From Actinomycetes bacterium (GTDB taxonomy: Bacteria; Actinomycetota; Thermoleophilia; BMS3ABIN01), in contig JAJYIN010000069.1 of the NCBI GenBank assembly GCA_021790075.1, forward strand, positions 1-9,883: a stretch of 9,883 nt of DNA. The letters are read 5' to 3'. Below, in pieces: positions 1-6,767 of the stretch (its first letter is position 1; each line of letters opens with the position of its first letter). The notes below the pieces were generated by a model that was not told the DNA's origin, did no database searches, and saw nothing but the letters and a program-made list of their open reading frames with translations. Both the position numbers and the translations under genes were made by a program.

Positions 1-335
1 TGTGGCGCAACCGCGTCACCGGGCAGCGCTGGTTCCTGTGGTTGATGCTGCTGGTGATCCCACTGCCGTACCTGGCCGCCCAGCTTGGCTGGATGGTGAC
101 CGAGATCGGCCGCCAGCCATGGATCGTCTACGGGGTCCTGCGCACGGCCGACGCCGTTTCGCCGGTGGTGTCGTTGGCACAGGTGGGCACTTCATTCATT
201 GCCTTTGCCATCCTTTACGGTAGCCTGGCGTCGCTTGACGTCTATCTGCTGTACCGGATTGCCCGCCGGGGTCCCGACGGGGACACGGGCCACATCATCA
301 AGACCACCAAGCCCACAGCCGTCGAGGGGGCCTGA
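1..335 (+). CDS. cydA: Cytochrome bd quinol oxidase subunit I, C-terminal part (partial)
   Basis: This is the 3' end of cydA; the gene begins before the window and the first complete codon is at position 3. About 110 C-terminal residues remain. They include the highly conserved CydA segment GWMVTEIGRQPW followed by VYGVLRTADA, and two hydrophobic stretches that fit the last membrane helices. CydA carries the haems and the quinol site of the bd oxidase, which reduces oxygen to water at the cytoplasmic membrane. The TGA stop is one base before the cydB ATG, so the two genes form an operon. The tail (HIIKTTKPTAVEGA) is polar and cytoplasmic in character. Family identity is secure from the GRQPW block; the N-terminal haem ligands cannot be examined here. 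Confidence 0.95.
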   Translation, partial: WRNRVTGQRWFLWLMLLVIPLPYLAAQLGWMVTEIGRQPWIVYGVLRTADAVSPVVSLAQVGTSFIAFAILYGSLASLDVYLLYRIARRGPDGDTGHIIKTTKPTAVEGA

Positions 336-336
336 C

Positions 337-1368
337 ATGAATTACCCAGCCACCTGGTTTGTCATCTGGAGTTTTTTGTGGGCAGTGTTCTTCACCCTGG
401 ACGGCTTCGACTTCGGCGCCGGTATCCTGCGGCCCTTTATCAGCCGCAGCGAGGAGGACCGGCAGGCCGTCCTCAACGCCATCGCCCCGGTCTGGGACGG
501 CAACCAGGTGTGGCTGATAACCGCCGGCGCCATGACCTTCGCCGCCTTCCCGGCTTTTTATGCCTCCATGTTCAGCTTTCTCTACTCGGCGCTGATAATC
601 ATCTTGTTCGCGCTCATCCTCCGCGGAGTGACCTTTGAGTTCCGGGGCCACCGGGACACGCCCGGCTGGCGCAGCCGCTGGGATCTGGCGTTCTTTCTCG
701 GCAACCTGGTGGCGGCGCTCCTTTTCGGAGTCGCTTTCGGCAATATCTTCAAAGGTCTGCCGTTCGACGCCTCCGGCTACCATGGAACGCTGCTGGGGCT
801 GCTCAATCCATACGGCCTGCTCACGGGCGTCCTGTTCGTGCTCCTTTTTGTGGTGCACGGAGGCCTGTGGCTGCGCTTGAAGACAGCCGGAGTAGTGGCG
901 GAGCGGTCGGGGCGCGCGGCCGGGGGGGCCTGGTACGCGCTGCTGGCGGCGGCCGTCCTCTTTCTCATCTATACGAACTACGCCACCAGCCTCTACGACA
1001 ATTTCCGCAGCCATCCGGCCTGGGCGGCGGTGCCCCTGGTCGCCGTCCTGGCCCTGCTGGGAATCAAGCTCTTCCTGCGGGCCGGCCGGTACCTGCGCGC
1101 CTTCCTGTCATCAGTTCTGACCATAATCACGGTGGTTTCGACCGGTGTTATTGGTCTTTATCCGAACCTGATCCCTTCGAGCCTCGACCCGGCCGCCAGC
1201 CTGACCATTTACAACTCGTCGTCCACCACGTACGCGCTCCGGATTATGACAGTGGTGGCGTTCATCTTCGTGCCTGTCGTCATCGTTTACCAGTTGTGGA
1301 TGTACCGGATCTTCCGGGGGGAGATCGCCGCCACCAGCGCCCCCTACGGGGAGGAAGAAGCGCACTAG
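337..1368 (+). CDS. cydB: Cytochrome bd quinol oxidase subunit II
   Basis: This encodes 343 residues, a normal CydB length. The ATG at 337 is one base after the cydA stop and is preceded by a GAGGGGG ribosome binding site; the open frame extends upstream into cydA but the protein start MNYPATWFVIWSF is typical of CydB. Conserved blocks are LDGFDFGAG (about residues 20-28) and APVWDGNQVWLITAGA (about 49-64), whose acidic residues belong to the conserved membrane core of the family. About eight or nine hydrophobic helices follow. CydB is the structural partner of CydA in the high-affinity oxygen reductase used under low oxygen or respiratory stress. The gene is followed by a probable terminator. 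No CydX-like small ORF or cydDC gene is visible after it. Confidence 0.96.
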   Translation: MNYPATWFVIWSFLWAVFFTLDGFDFGAGILRPFISRSEEDRQAVLNAIAPVWDGNQVWLITAGAMTFAAFPAFYASMFSFLYSALIIILFALILRGVTFEFRGHRDTPGWRSRWDLAFFLGNLVAALLFGVAFGNIFKGLPFDASGYHGTLLGLLNPYGLLTGVLFVLLFVVHGGLWLRLKTAGVVAERSGRAAGGAWYALLAAAVLFLIYTNYATSLYDNFRSHPAWAAVPLVAVLALLGIKLFLRAGRYLRAFLSSVLTIITVVSTGVIGLYPNLIPSSLDPAASLTIYNSSSTTYALRIMTVVAFIFVPVVIVYQLWMYRIFRGEIAATSAPYGEEEAH

Positions 1369-1372
1369 GCGC

Positions 1373-1412
1373 CGCGGAAGGCCGCCTGAGGAAGGCCGCC
1401 GCGTTTACTTTT
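1373..1412 (+). terminator. Probable Rho-independent terminator after cydB
   Basis: Five bases after the cydB stop, CGCGG (1373-1377) can pair with CCGCG (1399-1403), and GGCC (1380-1383) with GGCC (1394-1397), leaving a loop of about 10 nt and small internal bulges. The run TTTACTTTT (1404-1412) follows directly. The hairpin region is built from a direct repeat of GGAAGGCCGCC (1376-1386 and 1390-1400). The T-tract overlaps the last codons of the convergent regulator gene. On the minus strand no T-run follows the stem, so it should act on cydAB transcripts only. Stability was not computed. Confidence 0.6.
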
Positions 1413-2736
1413 CCTTCAGCATCCGCCAGAGGCTGGAACGCGACACGCCCAGCACCCGGGCAGCCTCGGATTTGTTGCCGCCGAAAAGATCGATGACCGA
1501 ACGGGCATATTCCTTGTTGATGTCCGCCAGCGGCTTGACCCGGTCCGGTTCCGGATTTCCGATCTGGTACATCAGCATCGACTGTGGCAGCGCATCAACG
1601 GTGGTCTCGGGTCCCTGGCCCAGAATGACGGCCCGCTCGATGATGTTATCCAGCTCGCGGACGTTCCCCGGGTAGGCGTAGCGTTCGAGGATGTCGAGCG
1701 CCTCGCCGCTTAACCTCTCGATCTGCTTGCCGTATTCCCGGGCATGCCGGCGCAGGAAGAGGCGGCACAGCGGCGCGATGTCTTCGCGGCGTTCCCGCAG
1801 GGGCGGGACGTCCAGCTCCATGACGTTCAGGCGGTAGTAGAGGTCGCTCCTGAGCCTCCCGCGCGCGACCGCCTCGGCGAGGTTCTGGTTGGTGGCGGCG
1901 ATGAACCTCACATCGACCCGGATCGGCCTGGTGCCGCCGACGCGGTAGAATTCCCGGTCCTCGATCGCCTGGAGCAGCTTGGCCTGCAGGCCAGGTGACA
2001 TTTCAGCTATCTCGTCAAAATAGAGGGTGCCGCCGTCCGCGATCTCCATCAGGCCGGGTTTCTGGACGGCCGCTCCGGTAAAGGCCCCTTTCTCGTGGCC
2101 GAAGAGCTCGCTGGCCAGCAGCTCCTCGGTGAAGGTGGCGCAGTTCAGGGAAAGGAAAGGCTGGCTGCGCCGGAGGCTCGAATGGTGGATCACCTTTGCC
2201 AGCAGGTTCTTGCCCACGCCGCTCTCGCCGGTCAGCAGCACGCTGCAATCGGAATCCTGGATGCCGTGGATTATCTCGAGCAGCTTTTTCATGCCGCCGC
2301 TTTCAGCGACGAGGTCGATGTCCCTGTCCAGGTCGAGGTAGGCCCTGAGCGCCATGTTCTCCTGCCTGAGCTCCCTCTTCTCGATTATCTTCCCGATCTT
2401 GAAGACAAGCTCGTTAAGGTCAAAGGGCTTGGGAAGGTAGTCGAACGCCCCCTTCTTGATGGCCCGCACCGCCGAGCTGATGCTGCCGTAACCGGTGATC
2501 ACGAGCACCTCGGTTTCCGGAGCGACGCTCTTGACGTGTTCGAGAAGATCGAGGCCCTCCATGCCAGGCATCCTGATATCGGTGACGAGGACGTCATAGC
2601 TCCGGGATTCGATCTCCGCCAGGGCCTTCACGCCGCTGCCGGCGCCCGTCACCTCGTAACCGGTTTCCCGGAGGGTGTTGATGATATGCTTCCTGGTAAT
2701 CTCTTCGTCTTCGGCGACGATTATTCTGTACTTCAT
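1405..2736 (-). CDS. NtrC-family sigma-54-dependent response regulator
   Basis: This encodes 443 residues with the full three-domain NtrC layout. The receiver (about 1-120) has the acidic pocket E9-D10, phospho-acceptor D53 in VTDIRMPG, T81 and K103. The AAA+ domain (about 140-375) has Walker A GESGVGKN (170-177), the sigma-54 contact loop GAFTGA (217-222) and Walker B with D241-E242. The C-terminal Fis-type helix-turn-helix (about 405-443) contains NKSEAARVLGVSRSSLWRML. All key residues for phosphorylation, ATP hydrolysis and sigma-54 contact are present, so it should be an active activator. It is divergent from a histidine kinase gene, the expected partner, and lies near a perfect sigma-54 promoter at 4611-4626, its most likely target. 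The ATG at 2736 gives a complete receiver start (MKYRIIVAEDEE); its ribosome binding site is weak (GCAGG). The physiological signal is unknown. Confidence 0.95.
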   Translation of the reverse strand: MKYRIIVAEDEEITRKHIINTLRETGYEVTGAGSGVKALAEIESRSYDVLVTDIRMPGMEGLDLLEHVKSVAPETEVLVITGYGSISSAVRAIKKGAFDYLPKPFDLNELVFKIGKIIEKRELRQENMALRAYLDLDRDIDLVAESGGMKKLLEIIHGIQDSDCSVLLTGESGVGKNLLAKVIHHSSLRRSQPFLSLNCATFTEELLASELFGHEKGAFTGAAVQKPGLMEIADGGTLYFDEIAEMSPGLQAKLLQAIEDREFYRVGGTRPIRVDVRFIAATNQNLAEAVARGRLRSDLYYRLNVMELDVPPLRERREDIAPLCRLFLRRHAREYGKQIERLSGEALDILERYAYPGNVRELDNIIERAVILGQGPETTVDALPQSMLMYQIGNPEPDRVKPLADINKEYARSVIDLFGGNKSEAARVLGVSRSSLWRMLKEK

Positions 2737-2785
2737 GCAAACCTGCCCGCGGATGGCTAAATAAACGTGACCGTCTTACTGTACT

Positions 2786-2863
2786 ATTATGAAACACATC
2801 AGCGATAATCTACAATTCTGCTGGAAAACGACAGGATTTAACAGGCTGCGGTTGTTTCAAAAT
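2786..2863. promoter_or_regulatory. Symmetric inverted elements in the divergent control region
   Basis: The 175-bp gap between the divergent regulator and kinase genes carries two inverted copies of an 11-bp element: TGTTTCATAAT on the minus strand (2786-2796) and TGTTTCAAAAT on the plus strand (2853-2863), differing at one base. They lie almost equally far from the two start codons (49 and 48 bp). The core GTTTCA is the same as in the half-sites upstream of the sigma-54 promoter at 4611. This suggests a common DNA-binding protein, most simply the regulator encoded at 1405-2736 controlling its own expression. The inner edge of the left copy also reads CATAAT on the minus strand and could double as a -10 element (with TTGTAG 18 bp upstream). 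The function is inferred. Confidence 0.4.
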
Positions 2864-2897
2864 GTGACTGTTCATACTGGCTTGACTGCCTCTGATG

Positions 2898-2903
2898 TAT
2901 AAT
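2898..2903 (+). promoter_or_regulatory. Consensus -10 element (TATAAT) of the kinase gene, possibly leaderless
   Basis: A perfect TATAAT ends 8 bp before the kinase ATG at 2912, which would put the transcription start at or within a few bases of the ATG. No purine-rich ribosome binding site lies between them (TCAGTAGTA). An in-frame TAA at 2900-2902 rules out an upstream start codon. A TTGACT is present at 2882-2887 but is only 10 bp from the -10, too close for normal sigma-70 recognition. No good -35 occurs at 16-18 bp. Confidence 0.5.
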
Positions 2904-2911
2904 CAGTAGTA

Positions 2912-4498
2912 ATGACACTGCGAAAAAAGATCTTCCTCAGCTTTATCATCAGCGCCCTGGTAATAGGCGTTCTCACCACCTTCGAATACATCAACTTCCT
3001 CCAGATCAGGAATGAGATGAATTATCTGGAGGTCGCCGATTCGGCCAGAAACAGGTCTCTGGAGCTGGGGCGGCACGAGAAGAATTTCTTCCTGTATCCC
3101 AACCAGGCCCAGCAGGAGGCAGCCGCGACCCTTGGTTATGTGAACCAGCTGGAAAATCTCACTGGCGACATCCAGTCGCGGGACGCCGCCGCCGCCACCA
3201 CCATGAGACAGCTGCTCTCGTCTTACCAGACCGAGTTCGGGGCGATTCAGACACTCCTTGCCCAGATATCAAACGGGAACCAGGCCCTGCAGGCGACTTT
3301 CCCCACCTCCGCCAGTCTGATTCCGCTGTTTAACGCCGAGTCGCGGGATAACCCCTCCCAGGTGGCTGACTACCTGCAGAATTACCTGGGCCTGCCGGCG
3401 GGCAACCCCCAGGTGGCGGGGCTCAGGCAGCTCGATGTGCAGGTCGGCCAGCTCCGGGACACCAGTGAGAGCATTGTCGCCACCGCCAACAGCCTCGACA
3501 GCGATGCCCGCAACGACGCCCTCAGCGTCACCAGGTATTCCCAGATCGCCATCCTGGTGGTCTTCCCGCTGTTCCTGATCATCGGCATGGGGGCGCTGCT
3601 TAACGTCAGCACCGGCATCGTCAACCGGCTGAAGGTGATGTCGCTTTCCATCGACAAGATCGGCGAGATGTTCGGCCGCGGCGCCGAGGGGCCGCGGGAG
3701 GTGCCGCACGCCAAAGAGGACGAGGTCGACGAGCTGGTCGACAAGTTCAACAAGATGAACCAGCAGCGCCTCGATTGGGAGAGGGAGCAGCAGAAAAAGA
3801 ACCAGGAAGCGCTGCTGCAGGCCAAGAAGCTGGCCGCCATCGGCATCCTCGCTTCCGGCGTCGCCCACGAGCTCAACAATCCCTTGAGCAACGTCAGCCT
3901 CACCGCCCAGGTGCTGCGCAAGCAGATCGGTCCGGAAACGCAGCCGGAAGTTCGGGAAATGGTCGACGACATCGTCGCCCAGACGGAGCGGGTCAAGAAC
4001 ATCGTCGGCGACCTCCTCGAATTTGCCCGTGAGCGGGAGGTGCAGCTTCAGGAAGTCGGGATCACGGAGCTGGCCCGCGATGCTTACGGCCAGGTGGAGC
4101 GGGCCAGGGGAGTCGAAGGCATTGAGTTCGACCTCACTTCCGAGCCGGAAGGGATCACCCTGCTGGCGGACCGCGCCCAGCTGGAGCGGGTCTTCGTCAA
4201 TCTGTTCCTGAACGCAATCGACGCCATGGGCGGCCAGGGCCGGGTCTCGGTCCGCATCAGCGAGAGAGGCAATTTGGTTGACATCACGGTAGCCGACTCC
4301 GGCCCCGGGATACCGGAGGCGGACCGGGAAAAGATCTTCGACCCGTTCTTCACCATGAAGGAGAAGGGCACCGGCCTCGGGCTCGCGATTGTGATGAACA
4401 CCATCCAGAAACACGGCGGGCGCATCACTGTCGCCGGCAAGGAGGGTGAAGGGGCGGTCTTCGAGATCGAGCTGCCGAAGGCCGGCCGGATCGCGTAA
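2912..4498 (+). CDS. Membrane sensor histidine kinase, NtrB-like catalytic core
   Basis: This encodes 528 residues. TM1 is at about 8-24 after a basic start (MTLRKKIF), followed by an extracytoplasmic region of about 185 residues with helical character and the motif RHEKNFFLY (54-62), which resembles the four-helix MCP-like/HBM sensor families. TM2 is at about 212-230, then a HAMP-like linker with DEVDELVDKF and a charged helix. The dimerisation box is GVAHELNNPLSN with phospho-acceptor H319. The ATPase domain has the N box NLFLNAIDAM (from N430), G1 DSGPGIP, F box FDPFF and G2 GTGLGL. All catalytic boxes are intact. The NNP after HEL is typical of NtrB-like kinases that pair with NtrC-type regulators, and such a regulator is encoded divergently next door. 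The start is fixed by an in-frame stop 12 bp upstream. The ligand is unknown. Confidence 0.93.
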   Translation: MTLRKKIFLSFIISALVIGVLTTFEYINFLQIRNEMNYLEVADSARNRSLELGRHEKNFFLYPNQAQQEAAATLGYVNQLENLTGDIQSRDAAAATTMRQLLSSYQTEFGAIQTLLAQISNGNQALQATFPTSASLIPLFNAESRDNPSQVADYLQNYLGLPAGNPQVAGLRQLDVQVGQLRDTSESIVATANSLDSDARNDALSVTRYSQIAILVVFPLFLIIGMGALLNVSTGIVNRLKVMSLSIDKIGEMFGRGAEGPREVPHAKEDEVDELVDKFNKMNQQRLDWEREQQKKNQEALLQAKKLAAIGILASGVAHELNNPLSNVSLTAQVLRKQIGPETQPEVREMVDDIVAQTERVKNIVGDLLEFAREREVQLQEVGITELARDAYGQVERARGVEGIEFDLTSEPEGITLLADRAQLERVFVNLFLNAIDAMGGQGRVSVRISERGNLVDITVADSGPGIPEADREKIFDPFFTMKEKGTGLGLAIVMNTIQKHGGRITVAGKEGEGAVFEIELPKAGRIA

Positions 4499-4507
4499 CT
4501 GCGCCGC

Positions 4508-4546
4508 CGTTTCACCGCCGTTCATATTTGAAACGTGGTTCGTTTC
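4508..4546. promoter_or_regulatory. Probable enhancer (UAS) for the sigma-54 activator
   Basis: Four related half-sites start at 11-bp steps: CGTTTCA (4508-4514), CGTTCA (4519-4524), GAAACG (4530-4535, inverted; TGAAACG from 4529) and CGTTTC (4541-4546). The last two form a perfect dyad GAAACG-TGGTT-CGTTTC (4530-4546); the middle two form an imperfect 17-bp dyad (4519-4535). One-turn spacing would put all sites on one DNA face. The array is about 90-130 bp upstream of the predicted start of transcription, the usual position for enhancers of NtrC-family activators. The binding protein is inferred to be the regulator encoded at 1405-2736. Confidence 0.6.
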
Positions 4547-4579
4547 CTCCGAATATCATCCCCTCGATCCTTTCCCTTT

Positions 4580-4592
4580 AATCAAGCCGTTT
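4580..4592 (+). promoter_or_regulatory. Possible IHF binding site
   Basis: AATCAAGCCGTTT matches the IHF consensus WATCAANNNNTTR at every specified position except the last (T instead of a purine). It lies between the putative enhancer and the sigma-54 promoter, about 45-57 bp upstream of the predicted transcription start, where IHF typically bends DNA to bring activator and polymerase together. A single short-motif match, so tentative; whether the host has IHF is unknown. Confidence 0.4.
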
Positions 4593-4610
4593 AAGGCCAT
4601 TCCATCCAGT

Positions 4611-4626
4611 TGGCACGGTTCTTGCT
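4611..4626 (+). promoter_or_regulatory. Sigma-54 (-24/-12) promoter
   Basis: TGGCACGGTTCTTGCT matches the RpoN consensus TGGCACG-N4-TTGCW at every specified position, with GG (4612-4613) and GC (4624-4625) separated by exactly 10 bp. Transcription should start near 4636-4637, giving a leader of about 15 nt that begins just before the GGAGG ribosome binding site (4638-4642) of the first operon gene. It sits 113 bp after the upstream kinase stop and drives the operon from 4652. Confidence 0.88.
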
Positions 4627-4651
4627 ACTCCATCTCCGGAGGCAGAATCGG

Positions 4652-5146
4652 ATGTCCAACAAAGAATTACTGTATATAGCTTACTGCGACGAGCGTCTGG
4701 AAGAAGGCATCTCCTATGCCATGTATCTGTCCAGGCTGCGCTCGGAGTCCCTCCAGATTCTCCTTCTGAACCGCAACGGCATGGACAGCGGCCTGAGCCG
4801 GTTTGACGAACTCATGGCCGCCGCCGTCTTTGCCGAGGCGCACGACCTCGAGACCGCCCGCGGCATCCTGTCGGGCGGCGGCGCCCAGGCGACCGCCACC
4901 CTGCAGCAATACCTGGTGGAAAAATGCGAGAGCCAGGGAATCGCCGCCAGCGTCCACACCGGTGTGGAAGGCTGCGCTCCGGCGATCGTCGGCTTTCTGG
5001 AAGCAGCGGCCGTCGAACTGGTCCTGCTCAGCCCAGGCGTTTCAGAGTGCCGGGACATCCTGGCAAAGCTGCTGGAATCATCGCCCCGGCCAGTGGTGAC
5101 CATGGTCCGCGGCACCGTGCTCGACAACTCTCAAACACAGAACTGA
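4652..5146 (+). CDS. UspA-like alpha/beta protein with degenerate nucleotide motif
   Basis: This encodes 164 residues, a normal length for one universal stress protein domain. The ATG at 4652 was chosen because GGAGG (4638-4642) lies 9 bp upstream; the possible in-frame TTG at 4610 falls inside the sigma-54 promoter, before the predicted transcript start. The fold pattern is beta-helix alternation: a first strand ELLYIAYCD, a second QILLLNRNG, a later strand IAASVHTG, then VELVLLSPG and a final strand RPVVTMVRG, in the order seen in Usp proteins. The usual ATP-binding motif G-x2-G-x9-G-(S/T) after the fourth strand is not present (SPGVSECRDILAKLLESS instead), so ATP binding is doubtful. It is the first gene of the sigma-54 operon and probably a cytoplasmic regulatory or adaptor protein. 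Assignment rests on the overall pattern only and is moderate. Confidence 0.6.
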   Translation: MSNKELLYIAYCDERLEEGISYAMYLSRLRSESLQILLLNRNGMDSGLSRFDELMAAAVFAEAHDLETARGILSGGGAQATATLQQYLVEKCESQGIAASVHTGVEGCAPAIVGFLEAAAVELVLLSPGVSECRDILAKLLESSPRPVVTMVRGTVLDNSQTQN

Positions 5147-5147
5147 C

Positions 5148-6767
5148 ATGCTGGCAAGTTTAAAAAAACTGGTCGAAAAAGACGCCATCGCCGCCCACGA
5201 ACTGGCCTCGGCGGTGGAGCATGCCGAGACCTCGGGGCGGCCGATCGCGGACGTCCTCATGGGCAAGGGGGTTTCCAAGTGGGATATCCTCCTGAGCCTC
5301 GAAGAGCACTACGGCGTCCCCTTCATAGAGTTCGACGAGGATCTGATAGTTTCATACGATGTCATGAAACGGGTCGACCCCGAGGAACTCAAGCAGAGGC
5401 ACTGGCTGCCAATCTCCATCAAGGCCGATCATGCCGAGGTAATCGCCAGCCGCCCCAATGACTCCGAGCTCCTGAAAGAAATCCAAAGCAGGCTCGGCGT
5501 CGAAAAAATCAATTTTCGCGTCGCCCTCCCCAGCGACATCGTCCGCATCATCGAGAACAACCAGGACCTGAATCCGGGTTTTCCCAGGTACGCCGGGCGG
5601 ACGCCGCTGGCCCGGAGCCGGACGTACATGGCCGGCGTGCGCTCTGCCCTGGCCCTGCAGAGGACAGCGATGGCCAAGGCCAGGACAGGCCTGACTTTCA
5701 TCCGGGCCGGCATCTCTTCGGTCACCATTGCGATCACCCTGCTGGAGCTGTTCGGCGCCAACCTGCTGCTCGTCGATGTGATGCTGCTGGTCGTGGGCGT
5801 CTTTGCAGTGCTGGACGGGCTTTGGTGGTATATTCCCATTCGCGGCGAAGCAATGCACAGGCTGAATTTCGCCGGCACGCACAAGGGCCCGGGCATGACG
5901 GTGCTGCACGTGGAGAACGAAAAGACCGAGCCGGAGTACCTGCGCACCGGCACCATTGAGGGAGCGGAAGAGATGAGGCGTAACTGGGAACGGCTGTCGC
6001 CGGTCATGCGCCGCCGTTTCCTGGCCAATGACCGCTGCGATCTGGCGGAGGTGCGCACCAAGCTGGCCTCGATGCGAAACACCATGGCGCGGACGCGCAC
6101 CGGCCTGTCGTTCTCCCGGACCGGGGCCGTCTTTGCCGGCCTGGGCCTGGGTCTGACAGCCAGGTTTCCCGACACGGGCTGGATGTATCTCGGCTTTTTC
6201 CTGATCATTTCCGGTTCCCTGATGGCGCTGGAAGGGTTTTACTGGTATCTGCCCGGGTACCGCGAGGGGCTGCAGGGAATCCGGGAATTCAAAAAGGCGA
6301 TGGAGGAAGACACCATCTGGGACCTGGTGTTTCCGGCGGGGCACGGCTCCCGTCACAAGGCGCCGCCGGTGAAGTCGTCCCACGCCCCCGGGATCTGGGG
6401 CACGACCGGGCTGGCCACGGAGCGGACCGTCCTGGCCGAGCGCCGCGGCCTGATGGCGTTCGTGAGGACCGTCCTGGCTTATTCACGCACCGGCCTGGCT
6501 TTCCTGCGCACCGGCGTCAGCCTGGCGACGGTGGGCGCGGCGCTGCTGGTGCTGCTGATGGGCAACGGCATCGCCTGGAAGATCCCGTTCATCCTGCTGG
6601 TGGCGGTCGGCCTGCTGCTGGTGGCCGACGGCCTGCGCTGGTGCCTTTCCGCCGAGAAGATGCGCCGGGAACATCCTTACTACGAAAGCGACTTCGAGCT
6701 CAACCTGCCGGATTACGGCAAGCCGGCGCGGAAGTGGGGCAGGGTGGTGTTCAGCGATGACTTCTAG
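5148..6767 (+). CDS. GspE/MshE N-terminal domain fused to three DUF202-like membrane modules
   Basis: This encodes 539 residues. Residues 1-140 resemble the N-terminal domain of type II secretion/pilus ATPases (T2SSE_N/MshEN): helices with ADVLMGKGVSKWDILLSLEEHYGVPFIEFD-type order, then an alpha/beta part with LPI and a VEKINFRVALPSDI segment. No ATPase follows. Instead there are three repeated modules (about 151-240, 289-378 and 419-506). Each is a helix with Arg at every seventh position (R151-R186, R289-R324, R426-R454), ending in RTGLxFxR(T/A)G, then a two-helix membrane hairpin ending DGLWWY, EGFYWY or DGLRWC. This matches DUF202, whose usual form has only two such arginines. The start is one base after the preceding stop, with no clear ribosome site, so translation is probably coupled. 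MshEN domains can bind c-di-GMP, but the RLG motif is altered (GRPIADVL), so binding is uncertain. Cellular role not known. Confidence 0.75.
   Translation: MLASLKKLVEKDAIAAHELASAVEHAETSGRPIADVLMGKGVSKWDILLSLEEHYGVPFIEFDEDLIVSYDVMKRVDPEELKQRHWLPISIKADHAEVIASRPNDSELLKEIQSRLGVEKINFRVALPSDIVRIIENNQDLNPGFPRYAGRTPLARSRTYMAGVRSALALQRTAMAKARTGLTFIRAGISSVTIAITLLELFGANLLLVDVMLLVVGVFAVLDGLWWYIPIRGEAMHRLNFAGTHKGPGMTVLHVENEKTEPEYLRTGTIEGAEEMRRNWERLSPVMRRRFLANDRCDLAEVRTKLASMRNTMARTRTGLSFSRTGAVFAGLGLGLTARFPDTGWMYLGFFLIISGSLMALEGFYWYLPGYREGLQGIREFKKAMEEDTIWDLVFPAGHGSRHKAPPVKSSHAPGIWGTTGLATERTVLAERRGLMAFVRTVLAYSRTGLAFLRTGVSLATVGAALLVLLMGNGIAWKIPFILLVAVGLLLVADGLRWCLSAEKMRREHPYYESDFELNLPDYGKPARKWGRVVFSDDF

Noticed and set aside
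172..195. TGGCAC within cydA as a second sigma-54 promoter
   Set aside because: No TTGC at the required distance, and it is inside a conserved coding region.
1376..1400. Direct repeat GGAAGGCCGCC x2 as a mobile-element or attachment-site footprint
   Set aside because: No flanking element, integrase or tRNA; it is better explained as part of the terminator hairpin.
867..1496. Plus-strand open frame overlapping cydB and the regulator end (209 codons)
   Set aside because: Out-of-frame with cydB, which has conserved blocks, and it crosses the terminator.
2882..2903. TTGACT plus TATAAT as a standard sigma-70 promoter
   Set aside because: The spacer is only 10 bp, far below the usual 16-18 bp. 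Only the -10 element is kept as a feature.
3269..4525. Long minus-strand open frame opposite the first kinase (418 codons)
   Set aside because: It mirrors a gene with all histidine kinase boxes intact; the antisense product has no recognisable domain and is a by-product of GC-rich codon bias.
4610..4651. TTG at 4610 as the start of the Usp-like gene, adding 14 residues
   Set aside because: The extra codons lie within the sigma-54 promoter and upstream of its predicted transcript start; ATG 4652 has GGAGG at the right distance.
5352..6383. Long minus-strand open frame opposite the three-module DUF202 gene (343 codons)
   Set aside because: Arg/Gln/His-rich low-complexity product with no domain; the plus strand has clear repeats and membrane segments.
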